Positions 44,582 to 52,098 of a stretch of 52,098 nucleotides of DNA are shown here, piece after piece. The first letter of the stretch is position 1, and every line of letters begins with the position of its first letter. A program made the translations under genes and the position numbers. Under the pieces are notes generated by a model. The model saw only the letters and a list, made by a program, of their open reading frames with translations. It made no database searches and was not told the DNA's origin. Source of the DNA: an uncultured Clostridia bacterium (GTDB taxonomy: Bacteria > Bacillota > Clostridia > Oscillospirales > Ruminococcaceae); NCBI GenBank assembly GCA_944382905.1, contig CALWNU010000029.1, forward strand, positions 1-52,098, given 5' to 3'.

Positions 44582-45934
44582 ATGGACAACGAAAAAAACG
44601 ATTTTTCCAAAGGCAGCGTATACGGCCGGATTATGGCATTGGCGGTGCCCATGACGGTAGCGCAGCTGGTCCAGATGATTTACAATCTGGTGGACCGCAT
44701 CTACATCGGGAATATGCCGGGGGCGTCGTCCATGGCGCTGACTGGGCTGGGGCTGACCTTTCCCATCGTCACCATTGTCATGGCGTTTACCAACCTGTTC
44801 GGGACCGGCGGCGCGCCGCTTTTCTCCATTGCGCGCGGACAGCACAATGATGCGCGGGCGGAGAAGATCATGGGCAACACCTTTACGATGCTTTGCATCA
44901 GCGCGGTGCTGCTGATGGGGTTGAGTTATCTGTTTATGAAGCCGGTGCTGTACCTGTTTGGCGCCAGCGACGCCAGCTATCCGTACGCGGAGGATTATCT
45001 GCGGATCTATCTGATCGGGACGCCTGCGATTATGATCGTCACGGGGATGAATGGGTTTATCAATGCCCAGGGGTTTGGGAAAACCGGCATGGCGACCCTT
45101 TTGATCGGCGCCATTGCCAATATCATCCTGGACCCCATCTTTATTTTTGTTTTGCAGATGGGCATCGCCGGTGCGGCGGCGGCCACGGTGATTTCCCAAT
45201 TGCTGTCGGTGGTGTGGGTTATGAGCTTTCTGCTGGGCAAACGGACGTTGTGGCGGCTGCGCAAAAAAGCGCTGGAGCTCGACGGCAGCCTGGTCCGGGA
45301 GATCGTCAGCCTGGGCACGGCCGGGTTTATCATGCAGGCGTCCAACAGCGCGGTGCAGATCGCGGCGAACAGCACCCTGTCCCGGTTCGGCGGGGATGTG
45401 TATGTAGGTATCATGGCGGTTTTGCAGTCGGTTCGGGACGTGGCCTGCCTGCCCATGCACGGGATTACCAACGCCGTGCAGCCGGTGCTGGGCTTTAACT
45501 ACGGCGCCCGGGAATACGGGCGGGTCAAAAAGGCGATCCGCTTTGTGACCATCGCCAGCGCGGTGTATATGGCGGCGGCCTGGCTGCTGATCTTTTTGTT
45601 CCCCGAACCCATTGCCCGGGTATTCAGTTCCGATCCGGAACTGATCCGCAAAGCGGCGCCGGCCATGCACATTTTCTTTTTCGGGTTCTTTATGATGGCG
45701 TTCCATATGGCTGGGCAGGCTACTTTCCAGGGCCTTGGCAAAGCCAAACCGGCGATCTTTTTCTCCCTGCTGCGGAAAATTATCGTCGTGGTCCCCTTGA
45801 CGCTGATCCTTCCGCATGTCGGCGGATTCGGGGTCAACGGCGTTTTCCTGGCGGAAGCGGTTTCCAACTTTGTGGCCGGCGTATGCTGCTACAGCACCAT
45901 GCTGTTTGTCATGAAGCGAACGTTGGCGGAATAA
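44582..45934 (+). CDS. MATE family multidrug exporter
   Basis: 450 residues, twelve predicted helices. It begins with the MATE N-terminal pattern VPMTVAQLVQMIYNLVDRIYIG, contains FGTGGAPLFSIARG, and the helix 5-6 region LRIYLIGTPAIMIVTGMNGF. Such proteins export cationic drugs or metabolites using a Na+ or H+ gradient. The frame is open upstream to 44558; GGAAGGAGA supports the ATG at 44582. It is monocistronic, with its own promoter, a long structured leader and a strong terminator downstream. The substrate cannot be read from sequence. Confidence 0.93.
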   Translation: MDNEKNDFSKGSVYGRIMALAVPMTVAQLVQMIYNLVDRIYIGNMPGASSMALTGLGLTFPIVTIVMAFTNLFGTGGAPLFSIARGQHNDARAEKIMGNTFTMLCISAVLLMGLSYLFMKPVLYLFGASDASYPYAEDYLRIYLIGTPAIMIVTGMNGFINAQGFGKTGMATLLIGAIANIILDPIFIFVLQMGIAGAAAATVISQLLSVVWVMSFLLGKRTLWRLRKKALELDGSLVREIVSLGTAGFIMQASNSAVQIAANSTLSRFGGDVYVGIMAVLQSVRDVACLPMHGITNAVQPVLGFNYGAREYGRVKKAIRFVTIASAVYMAAAWLLIFLFPEPIARVFSSDPELIRKAAPAMHIFFFGFFMMAFHMAGQATFQGLGKAKPAIFFSLLRKIIVVVPLTLILPHVGGFGVNGVFLAEAVSNFVAGVCCYSTMLFVMKRTLAE

Positions 45935-46040
45935 AAAAAGAAACGGCCTGCCATACATTTGGTGCCGCTGTCCTGGATGAGATTGACGCTGGTCTCCCCG
46001 CAGGGCACGCACAACCATTCGCCTTTTATTGCAAACAAAG

Positions 46041-46080
46041 AAAACAGGCGTCTGCCAAAAGGCAGACGCCTGTTTTTTGC
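46041..46080. terminator. Bidirectional terminator, MATE / gcv operon
   Basis: AAAACAGGCGTCTGCC (46041-46056) and GGCAGACGCCTGTTTT (46061-46076) form a perfect 16-bp stem with an AAAA loop, with T-run on the right. About 100 nt separate it from the gcvPB stop. Confidence 0.9.
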
Positions 46081-46180
46081 TGAAACGCCAATGGATGGAC
46101 AGCCGGCGTCTTCCGCAACGGGCTGTGGGCCGCGCGTCCTTCCATCTTATTTTGGTTCCAGAAAGCCGCCGGATTCGACG

Positions 46181-47626
46181 CTATCCCGCCTGGCCGGCGG
46201 AAAAGTCGTAGCGGACCACCGGTTTGCGGGCCGCCGTTACCTCGTCGAGCCGCCCCACCGGAGTGGTCAGCGGCAGCTGATGCATCGACTGGGGCGCACG
46301 GCGCGCCTCTTCCAGGATCTCAATCAGCACGTCGGCTGCTTCATCCAGCGTTTCTTTGGTTTCCGTCTCGGTGGGCTCCACCATCAGCGCCTCGTGGACG
46401 ATCAGCGGGAAATACATGGTCGGCGGATGGATCCCGTGATCCAGCAGCGCTTTCGCCACATCCAGCGCGCTAACGCCGGTTTCATGCTTCACATCTTCCA
46501 ACGACATGACAAATTCATGCATGCACCGATGGTTGTACGCCATGGTGTAATGGTCTTTCAGGCGGTACATCAGATAGTTGGCGTTGAGCACGGCGTTTTT
46601 CGCTGCCGCGGGAATCCCCATCCGCCCCAAAGAGAGGATGTAGGTAAACGCTTTGACCACCACCAGGAAGTTGCCGTAAAACGCCTTGACGTCGCCCACG
46701 CTTTGGGCAGGTGTTTCCCACTGCCAGCCGTCGGGGCCCTGCACAGGCATTTTGCCCGGCAAAAAGGGCGCCAGCAGCGATTTGCAGCCTACCGGGCCGC
46801 TGCCGGGGCCGCCGCCGCCGTGAGGCGTGGAGAAGGTCTTGTGCAGGTTCAGGTGCACCACGTCAAACCCCATATCGCCGGGGCGCACCACGCCCATCAC
46901 CGCGTTGAGGTTGGCGCCGTCGTAGTAGCACAGGCCGCCGGCCTCATGCACGATACGGGTAATTTCCAGAATGTTTTTGTCAAACAGCCCCACCGTGTTG
47001 GGGTTGGTCAGCATCAGACCGGCCGTATCCGGCCCGGCCGCGGCGCGCAGCGCGTCCAAATCGACGCAGCCATCCGCCCCGGAAGGGATATTGACCACCT
47101 CAAAGCCGGCCATTGCCGCGCTGGCGGGATTGGTCCCGTGGGCCGAATCCGGCACCAGAATCTTGGTGCGGGCCTGGTCGCCTCTGGCAGTATGATAGCC
47201 CTTGATCAGCAAAAGGCCGGTAAATTCGCCGTGGGCGCCGGCCGCCGGCTGGAAGGTCATCCGGTCCATGCCGGTGATTTCGCACAGGTATTGCTCCGCT
47301 TTCCCCAGCACTTCCATGCTGCCCTGGACCGTTTCCGGCTCCTGCAGCGGATGCACGCCGGTAAAGCCGGGCAGCGCGGCCATCGCTTCATTGATTTTGG
47401 GATTGTATTTCATCGTGCAGGAACCCAACGGGTAAAATCCGTCGTTGACGCCGTGGGTCTGCTTTGCCAGCGCCGTGTAATGGCGGCTGATTTCCGTCTC
47501 GGATACCTGGGGCAGCCGCGCTGGCGTTTTGCGGGCAAACGATCCTGCGTCCACCGCAGGGACGTCGCATTCCGGCAGGATAGAGCATCCGCGGCCGGCC
47601 GCGCCTTTTTCAAAAATCAGTTTCAT
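46181..47626 (-). CDS. gcvPB: Glycine dehydrogenase (decarboxylating) subunit 2
   Basis: 481 residues. The half of the split P-protein that carries the PLP lysine: LNLHKTFSTPHGGGGPGSGP (quoted to 20), preceded by YYDGANLNAVMGVVRPGDMGFD and SAHGTNPASAAM. With GcvPA it decarboxylates glycine and passes the aminomethyl group to lipoyl-GcvH. The ATG at 47626 overlaps the gcvPA stop. Last gene of gcvT-H-PA-PB. Confidence 0.96.
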   Translation of the reverse strand: MKLIFEKGAAGRGCSILPECDVPAVDAGSFARKTPARLPQVSETEISRHYTALAKQTHGVNDGFYPLGSCTMKYNPKINEAMAALPGFTGVHPLQEPETVQGSMEVLGKAEQYLCEITGMDRMTFQPAAGAHGEFTGLLLIKGYHTARGDQARTKILVPDSAHGTNPASAAMAGFEVVNIPSGADGCVDLDALRAAAGPDTAGLMLTNPNTVGLFDKNILEITRIVHEAGGLCYYDGANLNAVMGVVRPGDMGFDVVHLNLHKTFSTPHGGGGPGSGPVGCKSLLAPFLPGKMPVQGPDGWQWETPAQSVGDVKAFYGNFLVVVKAFTYILSLGRMGIPAAAKNAVLNANYLMYRLKDHYTMAYNHRCMHEFVMSLEDVKHETGVSALDVAKALLDHGIHPPTMYFPLIVHEALMVEPTETETKETLDEAADVLIEILEEARRAPQSMHQLPLTTPVGRLDEVTAARKPVVRYDFSAGQAG

Positions 47627-48945
47627 TCCCCGCGCACCTCCTTCAGGATCGATACCAGTTCATCCATTTCCGCTTTCCGGTTTTTCTCCGTGGCGCACCA
47701 CAAGATTTCCCGGTCATTGAGGGCAAGCCCGCCCAGATAGCCGTGCTGCGCCAAAGCAGCCAGGGCTTTCGACGCCGGGACCGGGCAGATAGTGACGAAT
47801 TCATGGAAGTAAGGGCCGGTGTGTTTGCGGGGATAACCGATCCCGCTGAGCTGGTCCGCCAAGTAATGGGCGTTTGCCATGCAGCTTTTCGCCGCTTGCG
47901 ACAGCCCATTCCACCCCATGGCCGCCAGGTACACCGACGCGGTCATGGCGCACAGCGCCTGGTTGGAGCAGATGTTGGACCCGGCTTTTTCCCGGCGGAT
48001 ATGCTGTTCTCTGGCCTGCAGGGTCAGCACATAGCCGACTTTGCCATTGGTATCGGTGGTCTGCCCGACAATACGGCCGGGCAGTTTGCGCATCAGCGCT
48101 TTGCCGGTAGCCATAAAACCCAGGTACGGGCCGCCAAAGGAAAGCGGCATCCCCAAAGGCTGCCCTTCGCCCACGGCGATATCTGCGCCATAGGCCGCCG
48201 GAGGTTCCAGCGCGCCCAGGGAAATGGGGTTGCAGCCGACGATCAGCTTCGCCTTGCCGCCGTGGGTCAGGTCCGCCGCTTTCTGCCCGTCTTCCAAGCA
48301 GCCGTAGAAATTGGGCTGCTGCAGATAGACGCAGGCCACGTCGTCTCCCAGCATACCTGCCAGCGCTTCCAGATCGGTGCGGCCGTCTTTTTCCGGGATC
48401 AGCCGGACTTCCATGCCGTTGCCAAAGCAATAGGTGCGGATGACGCTGATCACCTGGGGCTGCGCCGCCGCGCTGACCAGTGCCACGTTGCGCTTTTTCT
48501 CGCGGCACATGGCCACCGCCTCGGCGGCGGCGGTCGCGCCGTCGTATACCGATGCGTTGGACACTTCCATGCCGGTCAGTTCGCAGATCATGGTCTGGTA
48601 TTCAAAAATGGATTGCAGCACGCCCTGGCTAATTTCCGCCTGATACGGCGTATACGCCGTGACGAATTCCTCCTTGCTCACCACGTTGGTGACAATGGCC
48701 GGGATGTAATGCTGGTACGCCCCGGCGCCGCGGAAGATGTGGGGAAATACCCGGTTTTTGGCGCTGAGCGCTTTGACCGCCTCGCTGACTTCCATCTCAG
48801 AAAGTCCATCCGGCAGATGCAGCGCGCCTTCTTCCAGCAGCATGGATGCGGGGACGTCCGCATAGAGCGATTCAAAATCCGTTGCCCCGACCGCGGACAG
48901 CATCTGCTGCTGTTCGTCCGGGGAATTGGAAATATAGCTTCCCAT
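47623..48945 (-). CDS. gcvPA: Glycine dehydrogenase (decarboxylating) subunit 1
   Basis: 440 residues; non-PLP-lysine half of the split P-protein. Segments SYISNSPDEQQQMLSAVG at the start, GAYQHYIPAIVTNVVSKEEF, and SNASVYDGATAAAEA are typical. AGGAGG is 8 nt upstream of the ATG at 48945, favoured over a GTG at 48954. gcvH ends 21 nt upstream. Works only in complex with GcvPB. Confidence 0.96.
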   Translation of the reverse strand: MGSYISNSPDEQQQMLSAVGATDFESLYADVPASMLLEEGALHLPDGLSEMEVSEAVKALSAKNRVFPHIFRGAGAYQHYIPAIVTNVVSKEEFVTAYTPYQAEISQGVLQSIFEYQTMICELTGMEVSNASVYDGATAAAEAVAMCREKKRNVALVSAAAQPQVISVIRTYCFGNGMEVRLIPEKDGRTDLEALAGMLGDDVACVYLQQPNFYGCLEDGQKAADLTHGGKAKLIVGCNPISLGALEPPAAYGADIAVGEGQPLGMPLSFGGPYLGFMATGKALMRKLPGRIVGQTTDTNGKVGYVLTLQAREQHIRREKAGSNICSNQALCAMTASVYLAAMGWNGLSQAAKSCMANAHYLADQLSGIGYPRKHTGPYFHEFVTICPVPASKALAALAQHGYLGGLALNDREILWCATEKNRKAEMDELVSILKEVRGE

Positions 48946-48966
48946 CTGTTTCACCTCCTGAGGCGG

Positions 48967-49347
48967 TTATTCCGCTTCTGATTCACAAAACGCCTCATAA
49001 GCGGCGGCGTCCATCAGGTCCTCCCCACCGGATACGCCTTCCACCTTGATCAACCAGGCCCCGTATGGATCGCTGTTGATGGTTTCCGGCGCGTCCAGCA
49101 GCGCGTCATTTACCGCGCATACCGTGCCGTTCACCGGCGCGTATACATCCGATACCGCTTTGACCGATTCAATATCGGTGAACGGCTCTTTTTCCGTGAC
49201 TTCCGTGCCGATATCCGGCAGGTTGACGAATACCAGGTCGCCCAGGGAATTCTGTGCGAAATCCGTCAGGCCGATGGTGGCGGTGTCGCCTTCCAGGCGG
49301 ACCCACTCATGGGATTTGGAATACTTCAGCTGCGCATCGATTTTCAT
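48967..49347 (-). CDS. gcvH: Glycine cleavage system H protein
   Basis: 126 residues. Lipoyl carrier that shuttles the aminomethyl intermediate between P and T proteins. The lipoylation lysine is in FTDIESVKAVSDVYAPV, and the start has KYSKSHEWVRLEGDTATIGLTDFA (quoted in part). GGAGGAAC precedes the ATG. The dihydrolipoamide dehydrogenase and lipoate enzymes are not in the window. Confidence 0.97.
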   Translation of the reverse strand: MKIDAQLKYSKSHEWVRLEGDTATIGLTDFAQNSLGDLVFVNLPDIGTEVTEKEPFTDIESVKAVSDVYAPVNGTVCAVNDALLDAPETINSDPYGAWLIKVEGVSGGEDLMDAAAYEAFCESEAE

Positions 49348-49399
49348 AATCTGTTCCTCCAGTTATAAAATAATTTTAATATACTATATGTAATTTCTG

Positions 49400-50494
49400 C
49401 TAGACCGTTTTCGGCCGTTTGTAGAACGGCAGCGGCAACACTTCCACCGCAACCCGCCGGCCGCGGACTTCCGCCTCCAGGCAGGTTCCCGGTTCCGATA
49501 CCGATTTGTCCACCAAGGCCATTGCCGCAGGGTAGCCCAAGAACGGGCAGTGGGTGCCGGATGTGCTTTGGCCTACCAGCGTATCCCCCTGATAGATGGG
49601 GCAGGCTTCCCGCACAATGCCGCGGCCGGAAACCCGCAGGCCCACCCGGGTTTTGGTGGGTTCTCCCTTGGCTTCCAGCGCCGCCTTGCCGATAAAATCT
49701 TCTTTCCCCATTTTGACAAACGAGCCAAGGCCGGTTTCCAAAGGAGTAATGGTATCGTCCATTTCATGGCCGTACAGCGGCATGGCCGCTTCCAGCCGCA
49801 GGGTATCGCGGGCGCCCAGGCCGCAGGGGATCAGCCCATCGGGTTTGCCCTCTTCCAGCAACAGGTCCCACATCCGCGGGGTATCTTCCGCCGCCAGATA
49901 GATCTCATACCCGGCCTCGCCGGTGTACCCGGTCCGGGACAGTACGCAGCGGATGCCTTTGACGTCGGCGTGGAAGTTGGCGCTGTAATATTTGGCCGGC
50001 AGCTGCTCTTCCCCAGCCAGCCGTGCCAAAATCGCGTGGGCCTTGGGGCCCTGCAGCGCGATCTGCCCAACCTGGTCGGAAATATCCTCCAGCTTGCAGT
50101 CTCCCTGCACATGCGCCTGCATCCAGGCAAAATCTTTGTCCTTGTTGGCGGCGTTCACCACAATGAAATAGTGTTCGTCCCGCACTTTGTATACGATCAG
50201 GTCGTCCACGACCCCGCCCTGTTCGTTGCACATGGGGCTGTAACGCGCCTGCCCGTCATACATGGTGGTGTAGTCGTTGGTCAGCAGGCGGTTGAGGTTT
50301 TTGACCGCGTCGGGGCCGGTGCATAGGATTTCCCCCATGTGGGAGACGTCGAACAGCCCGCAGGCGGTGCGGACCGCCATGTGCTCGCCGATTACCCCGG
50401 CGCCATACTGTACAGGCAGCAGGTAGCCGGCGAAGGGGACGATTTTGCCGCCGCAGCGGACATGGGCGTCATAAAGCGGTGTTTTTTTCTCCAT
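49400..50494 (-). CDS. gcvT: Glycine cleavage system T protein (aminomethyltransferase)
   Basis: 364 residues. Takes the aminomethyl group from H-protein to tetrahydrofolate, releasing ammonia. Family motifs: TPLYDAHVRCGGKIVPFAGY, CGLFDVSHMGEI, VVDDLIVYKV, CVLSRTGYTGEAGYEI, and CGLGARDTLRLEAAMPLYG. AAGGAGGAG selects the ATG at 50494; the open frame upstream covers the riboswitch. Gene order gcvT-H-PA-PB, read from the riboswitch. With glyA it links glycine to one-carbon units. Confidence 0.97.
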   Translation of the reverse strand: MEKKTPLYDAHVRCGGKIVPFAGYLLPVQYGAGVIGEHMAVRTACGLFDVSHMGEILCTGPDAVKNLNRLLTNDYTTMYDGQARYSPMCNEQGGVVDDLIVYKVRDEHYFIVVNAANKDKDFAWMQAHVQGDCKLEDISDQVGQIALQGPKAHAILARLAGEEQLPAKYYSANFHADVKGIRCVLSRTGYTGEAGYEIYLAAEDTPRMWDLLLEEGKPDGLIPCGLGARDTLRLEAAMPLYGHEMDDTITPLETGLGSFVKMGKEDFIGKAALEAKGEPTKTRVGLRVSGRGIVREACPIYQGDTLVGQSTSGTHCPFLGYPAAMALVDKSVSEPGTCLEAEVRGRRVAVEVLPLPFYKRPKTV

Positions 50495-50540
50495 GTTTTC
50501 TCCTCCTTGCGCCACAGGCGCTGTTTTTTTCCTAAGACAA

Positions 50541-50580
50541 GAAAAAAGAGCACGCAAAAACAAATGGGTTTTGCATGCTC
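50541..50580 (-). terminator. Riboswitch-controlled terminator before gcvT
   Basis: On the - strand GAGCATGCAAAA pairs with TTTTTGCGTGCTC, followed by TTTTTTC. It lies between the second aptamer and gcvT. Confidence 0.85.
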
Positions 50581-50581
50581 T

Positions 50582-50735
50582 GTCATCGACCTGAAAGATT
50601 TGCTTCTTCGGTGCAGCCCGAAAAGGCCGCTTTCCAGAGGTTCGTCGGGACCTGGTCCTTTTACCTGAGAGTTTCTGCATTCCCCTTCGGTACGGGCGTC
50701 CGTTCCGCCGCCCGATTCTCCCAAATCCGTCATCC
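50582..50735 (-). promoter_or_regulatory. Tandem glycine riboswitch of the gcv operon
   Basis: Read on the - strand, the first aptamer has GGGAGAATCGG, ACCGAAGGGG and ACTCTCAGGTAAAAGGACC. The second follows directly with CCTCTGGAAAGCGG, CACCGAAGAAGCAAATC, and TTTCAGGTCGATGACAGAG. This is the two-aptamer arrangement that binds glycine and switches on gcv genes. It is followed by a terminator, then gcvT. The leader and promoter account for the 377-nt gap between gcvT and the ABC ATPase gene. Confidence 0.93.
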
Positions 50736-50770
50736 GATTATTTGATTTTATAGGCATCTTTTACAAATTT

Positions 50771-50800
50771 AGTCTACCACACACCGGGCTGCTGTGTCAA
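50771..50800 (-). promoter_or_regulatory. Promoter of the gcv operon
   Basis: On the - strand TTGACA (complement of 50795-50800) and TAGACT (complement of 50771-50776), 18-nt spacer, just upstream of the riboswitch. Confidence 0.75.
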
Positions 50801-50831
50801 CGCCATCTCACCGGCCCAGCCATGTCCTGGC

Positions 50832-50871
50832 AAAAACCCCTCCCCGCGCGTTGGGCGGAGAGGGGTTTTTG
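50832..50871 (-). terminator. Terminator after the ABC ATPase gene
   Basis: AAAAACCCCTC at the left pairs with GAGGGGTTTTT at the right around an interrupted GC-rich inner stem; the ATPase stop codon is at its edge. Confidence 0.8.
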
Positions 50872-51597
50872 TTACAGCACTTTGCTTAAAAAGTTTTTGG
50901 TCCGTTCCTCCTGGGGATGGTTGAAAATCTGGTCGGGCGTCCCTTGTTCGATGATCCGCCCGTCGTCCATAAACAGCACCCGGTCGGCTACCTCCCGGGC
51001 AAACCCCATTTCATGGGTCACGATGACCAGCGTCATCCCGCCGTGGGTCAGGTTTTTCATGACGTCCAGCACCTCGCCGACCATTTCCGGGTCCAGCGCG
51101 GAGGTGGGTTCGTCAAACAGGATGATCTTGGGGTTCATCGCCAGCGCCCTGGCGATGGCTACCCGCTGTTTTTGCCCACCGGAAAGGGAAGAGGGGAATG
51201 CGGACGCTTTGTCCGCCAACCCGACCCGCGCCAGCAACTCCATCGCGTTTTTCTTGGCCGCTTCCGGATCGGCTTTGCGCACTTTGCGCGGGCCGATGGT
51301 CACGTTGTCCAGCACCGACATATGGGGAAATAGGTTAAAGCTTTGGAATACCATTCCCATTTCGGTGCGCACCTGGTTCTCGCTTTCCTGGGAAAGGACA
51401 ATCCCATCCACCACGATGGTCCCGGCGGACGGCTCCTCCAGCCGGTTGAGGCACCGCAAGAAGGTGCTTTTCCCCGACCCGGACGGGCCGATGATGCAGA
51501 CGACCTCGTTTTCTTGGATGACCTCGTCGATCCCTTTTAGAATTTCCAGGGAGCCGAAGCTTTTCCGCAACCCTTTGACCTCGATTATATTGCCCAT
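50872..51597 (-). CDS. Polar amino acid ABC transporter, ATP-binding protein
   Basis: 241 residues. ABC ATPase of the GlnQ/ArtP type, energising uptake of a polar amino acid. Walker [22 protein letters not shown]-loop region [17 protein letters not shown], signature [16 protein letters not shown], Walker [14 protein letters not shown] and H-loop [11 protein letters not shown] are all intact. AGGAGA and GGTGAT precede the ATG. The permease gene that should precede it is truncated (next entry), and no binding protein is in the window. The amino acid is unknown. Confidence 0.95.
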   Translation of the reverse strand: MGNIIEVKGLRKSFGSLEILKGIDEVIQENEVVCIIGPSGSGKSTFLRCLNRLEEPSAGTIVVDGIVLSQESENQVRTEMGMVFQSFNLFPHMSVLDNVTIGPRKVRKADPEAAKKNAMELLARVGLADKASAFPSSLSGGQKQRVAIARALAMNPKIILFDEPTSALDPEMVGEVLDVMKNLTHGGMTLVIVTHEMGFAREVADRVLFMDDGRIIEQGTPDQIFNHPQEERTKNFLSKVL

Positions 51598-51636
51598 GCT
51601 ATCACCGTTTTCTCCTATGCAAAATATTTCCGGCCT

Positions 51637-51858
51637 TTATTTGGCGGCGTCTGTGGCCATTTTCTTCTCAAAGCGTTTGACCAACTTAGAAGTGGGGATG
51701 GTCAGCAGCATATAGACCAAGGCGACGCCGATATACGCTTCGAATGTGTTGAAGGTCGCGGCGTTCCACAAAGCGCCTTTGCGCAGAATTTCCACTACGC
51801 CGACATAGGAAAGCACGGAGGTTTCCTTGATCAAGCTGACAAATTCGTTGCCGAACGA
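51637..51858 (-). pseudogene. Amino acid ABC transporter permease, C-terminal fragment
   Basis: Only 73 codons look like the permease. From FGNEFVSLIKETSVLSYVG to KLVKRFEKKMATDAAK they match the end of His/Glu/Gln/Arg-type permeases (the conserved GNEF-SLIK-TS loop and last helix). Upstream of the serine at 51856-51858, the - strand stops resembling the family. The missing part is about two thirds of the gene, including the main membrane core. Either the gene is broken by an insertion or rearrangement, or the sequence is a mis-join. The ATPase gene follows after 39 nt. Confidence 0.75.
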
Positions 51859-51861
51859 GTG

Positions 51862-52098
51862 GTGGAGCATGGATATCTTTCTGCGGAACAGAAAAAGGAA
51901 GAGGGACGTTTTGCTCCCTGCATCTACCGTCTGCATGAAGCCATTGAGCTGGAACTGGCGGACACAAATACACCCATTGACCCCAAGGGGCCTTCAGATG
52001 TACCCTTGTCCGAAAAATCGCAACACGGTGGAAAAGAGTTGAAAACTTCTCTTCCCATGTCCGAAGAACCGATGTCCGAAAAAGTGATATCCGGAAAA
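51862..52098 (+). CDS. Fragment resembling a mobile-element replication initiator (partial)
   Basis: An open frame of 79 codons runs to the window end on the + strand: VEHGYLSAEQKKEEGRFAP, then CIYRLHEAIELE, then a tail with repeated SEK/SEE units (PLSEKSQ, PMSEEPMSEKV). This resembles the end of a winged-helix domain and the repetitive linker of replication-initiator (RepA-like, DUF6017-type) proteins on clostridial integrative elements. It starts at the point where permease homology ends. Its base use looks more AT-rich than its neighbours. Identification is from pattern memory and is tentative. Confidence 0.5.
   Translation, partial: MEHGYLSAEQKKEEGRFAPCIYRLHEAIELELADTNTPIDPKGPSDVPLSEKSQHGGKELKTSLPMSEEPMSEKVISGK

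Noticed and set aside
45935..46040. Non-coding stretch after the MATE gene considered for a small RNA or tRNA
   Set aside because: No tRNA arms, promoter or conserved motif seen before the terminator.

Overview
The window is a GC-rich chromosomal segment around the replication origin of a Gram-positive, spore-forming clostridium. The evidence is the rpmH / dnaA-dnaN-yaaA-recF-remB-gyrB-gyrA order, an intact sporulation sigma factor SigK, T-box, L-box and tandem glycine riboswitches, the acetylated DAP pathway, split glycine dehydrogenase GcvPA/GcvPB, and strong Shine-Dalgarno sites. High GC and frequent TTG/GTG starts suggest Oscillospirales (Ruminococcaceae-like). This taxonomic guess is inference.

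Layout. 1-9.45 kb (mostly + strand): end of hemW, glyA with a small membrane protein, rarA, a DUF554 protein (-), secA, hflX and a CDF transporter. 9.5-13.1 kb (- strand): a GNAT enzyme, then rpmH-rnpA-yidD-yidC-jag read away from the origin. 13.1-23.1 kb (+): origin region and dnaA, dnaN, yaaA, recF, remB, gyrB, a YcxB-like membrane protein and gyrA. Non-coding DNA upstream of dnaA and between dnaA and dnaN carries TTTTCCACA-type boxes. The dnaA-dnaN gap also has a DnaA-trio-like CTA repeat run. 23.2-26.5 kb: M14 peptidase (-), Nudix hydrolase, NusG domain II protein, an orphan MinD-like ATPase and mgsA. 26.5-30.1 kb: T-box-controlled hisS-aspS.

30.1-36.1 kb holds all six enzymes from pyruvate plus aspartate semialdehyde to meso-DAP by the acetyl route. 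dapF-dapA-dapB-dapH lies behind a lysine riboswitch and is divergent from a deacetylase and aminotransferase pair. 36.3-38.0 kb: GT4 glycosyltransferase plus TVP38-type membrane protein. 38.1-40.7 kb (-): an FkbM methyltransferase with the MnmL/MnmM tRNA wobble-uridine enzymes. 40.9-45.9 kb (+): sigK, a zinc-ribbon/HIRAN-like protein, a three-gene unit (small secreted acidic-loop protein, ECF sigma, RsgI-like anti-sigma), and a MATE exporter with a structured leader. 46.2-50.8 kb (-): gcvT-gcvH-gcvPA-gcvPB behind a tandem glycine riboswitch. It is linked metabolically to glyA at the other end of the window.

The right edge is abnormal. An amino-acid ABC transporter ATPase is followed by only the C-terminal third of its permease. 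At about 51,859 the homology stops and an opposite-strand reading frame resembling a mobile-element replication initiator begins. No rRNA, tRNA, CRISPR array or insertion sequence was recognised. I did not find one clearly new system. The best leads are the origin architecture, a possible Asp/His overlapping specifier in the hisS-aspS T-box, the sigma/anti-sigma/secreted-protein unit, the RGG-tailed Jag protein and the right-edge junction.
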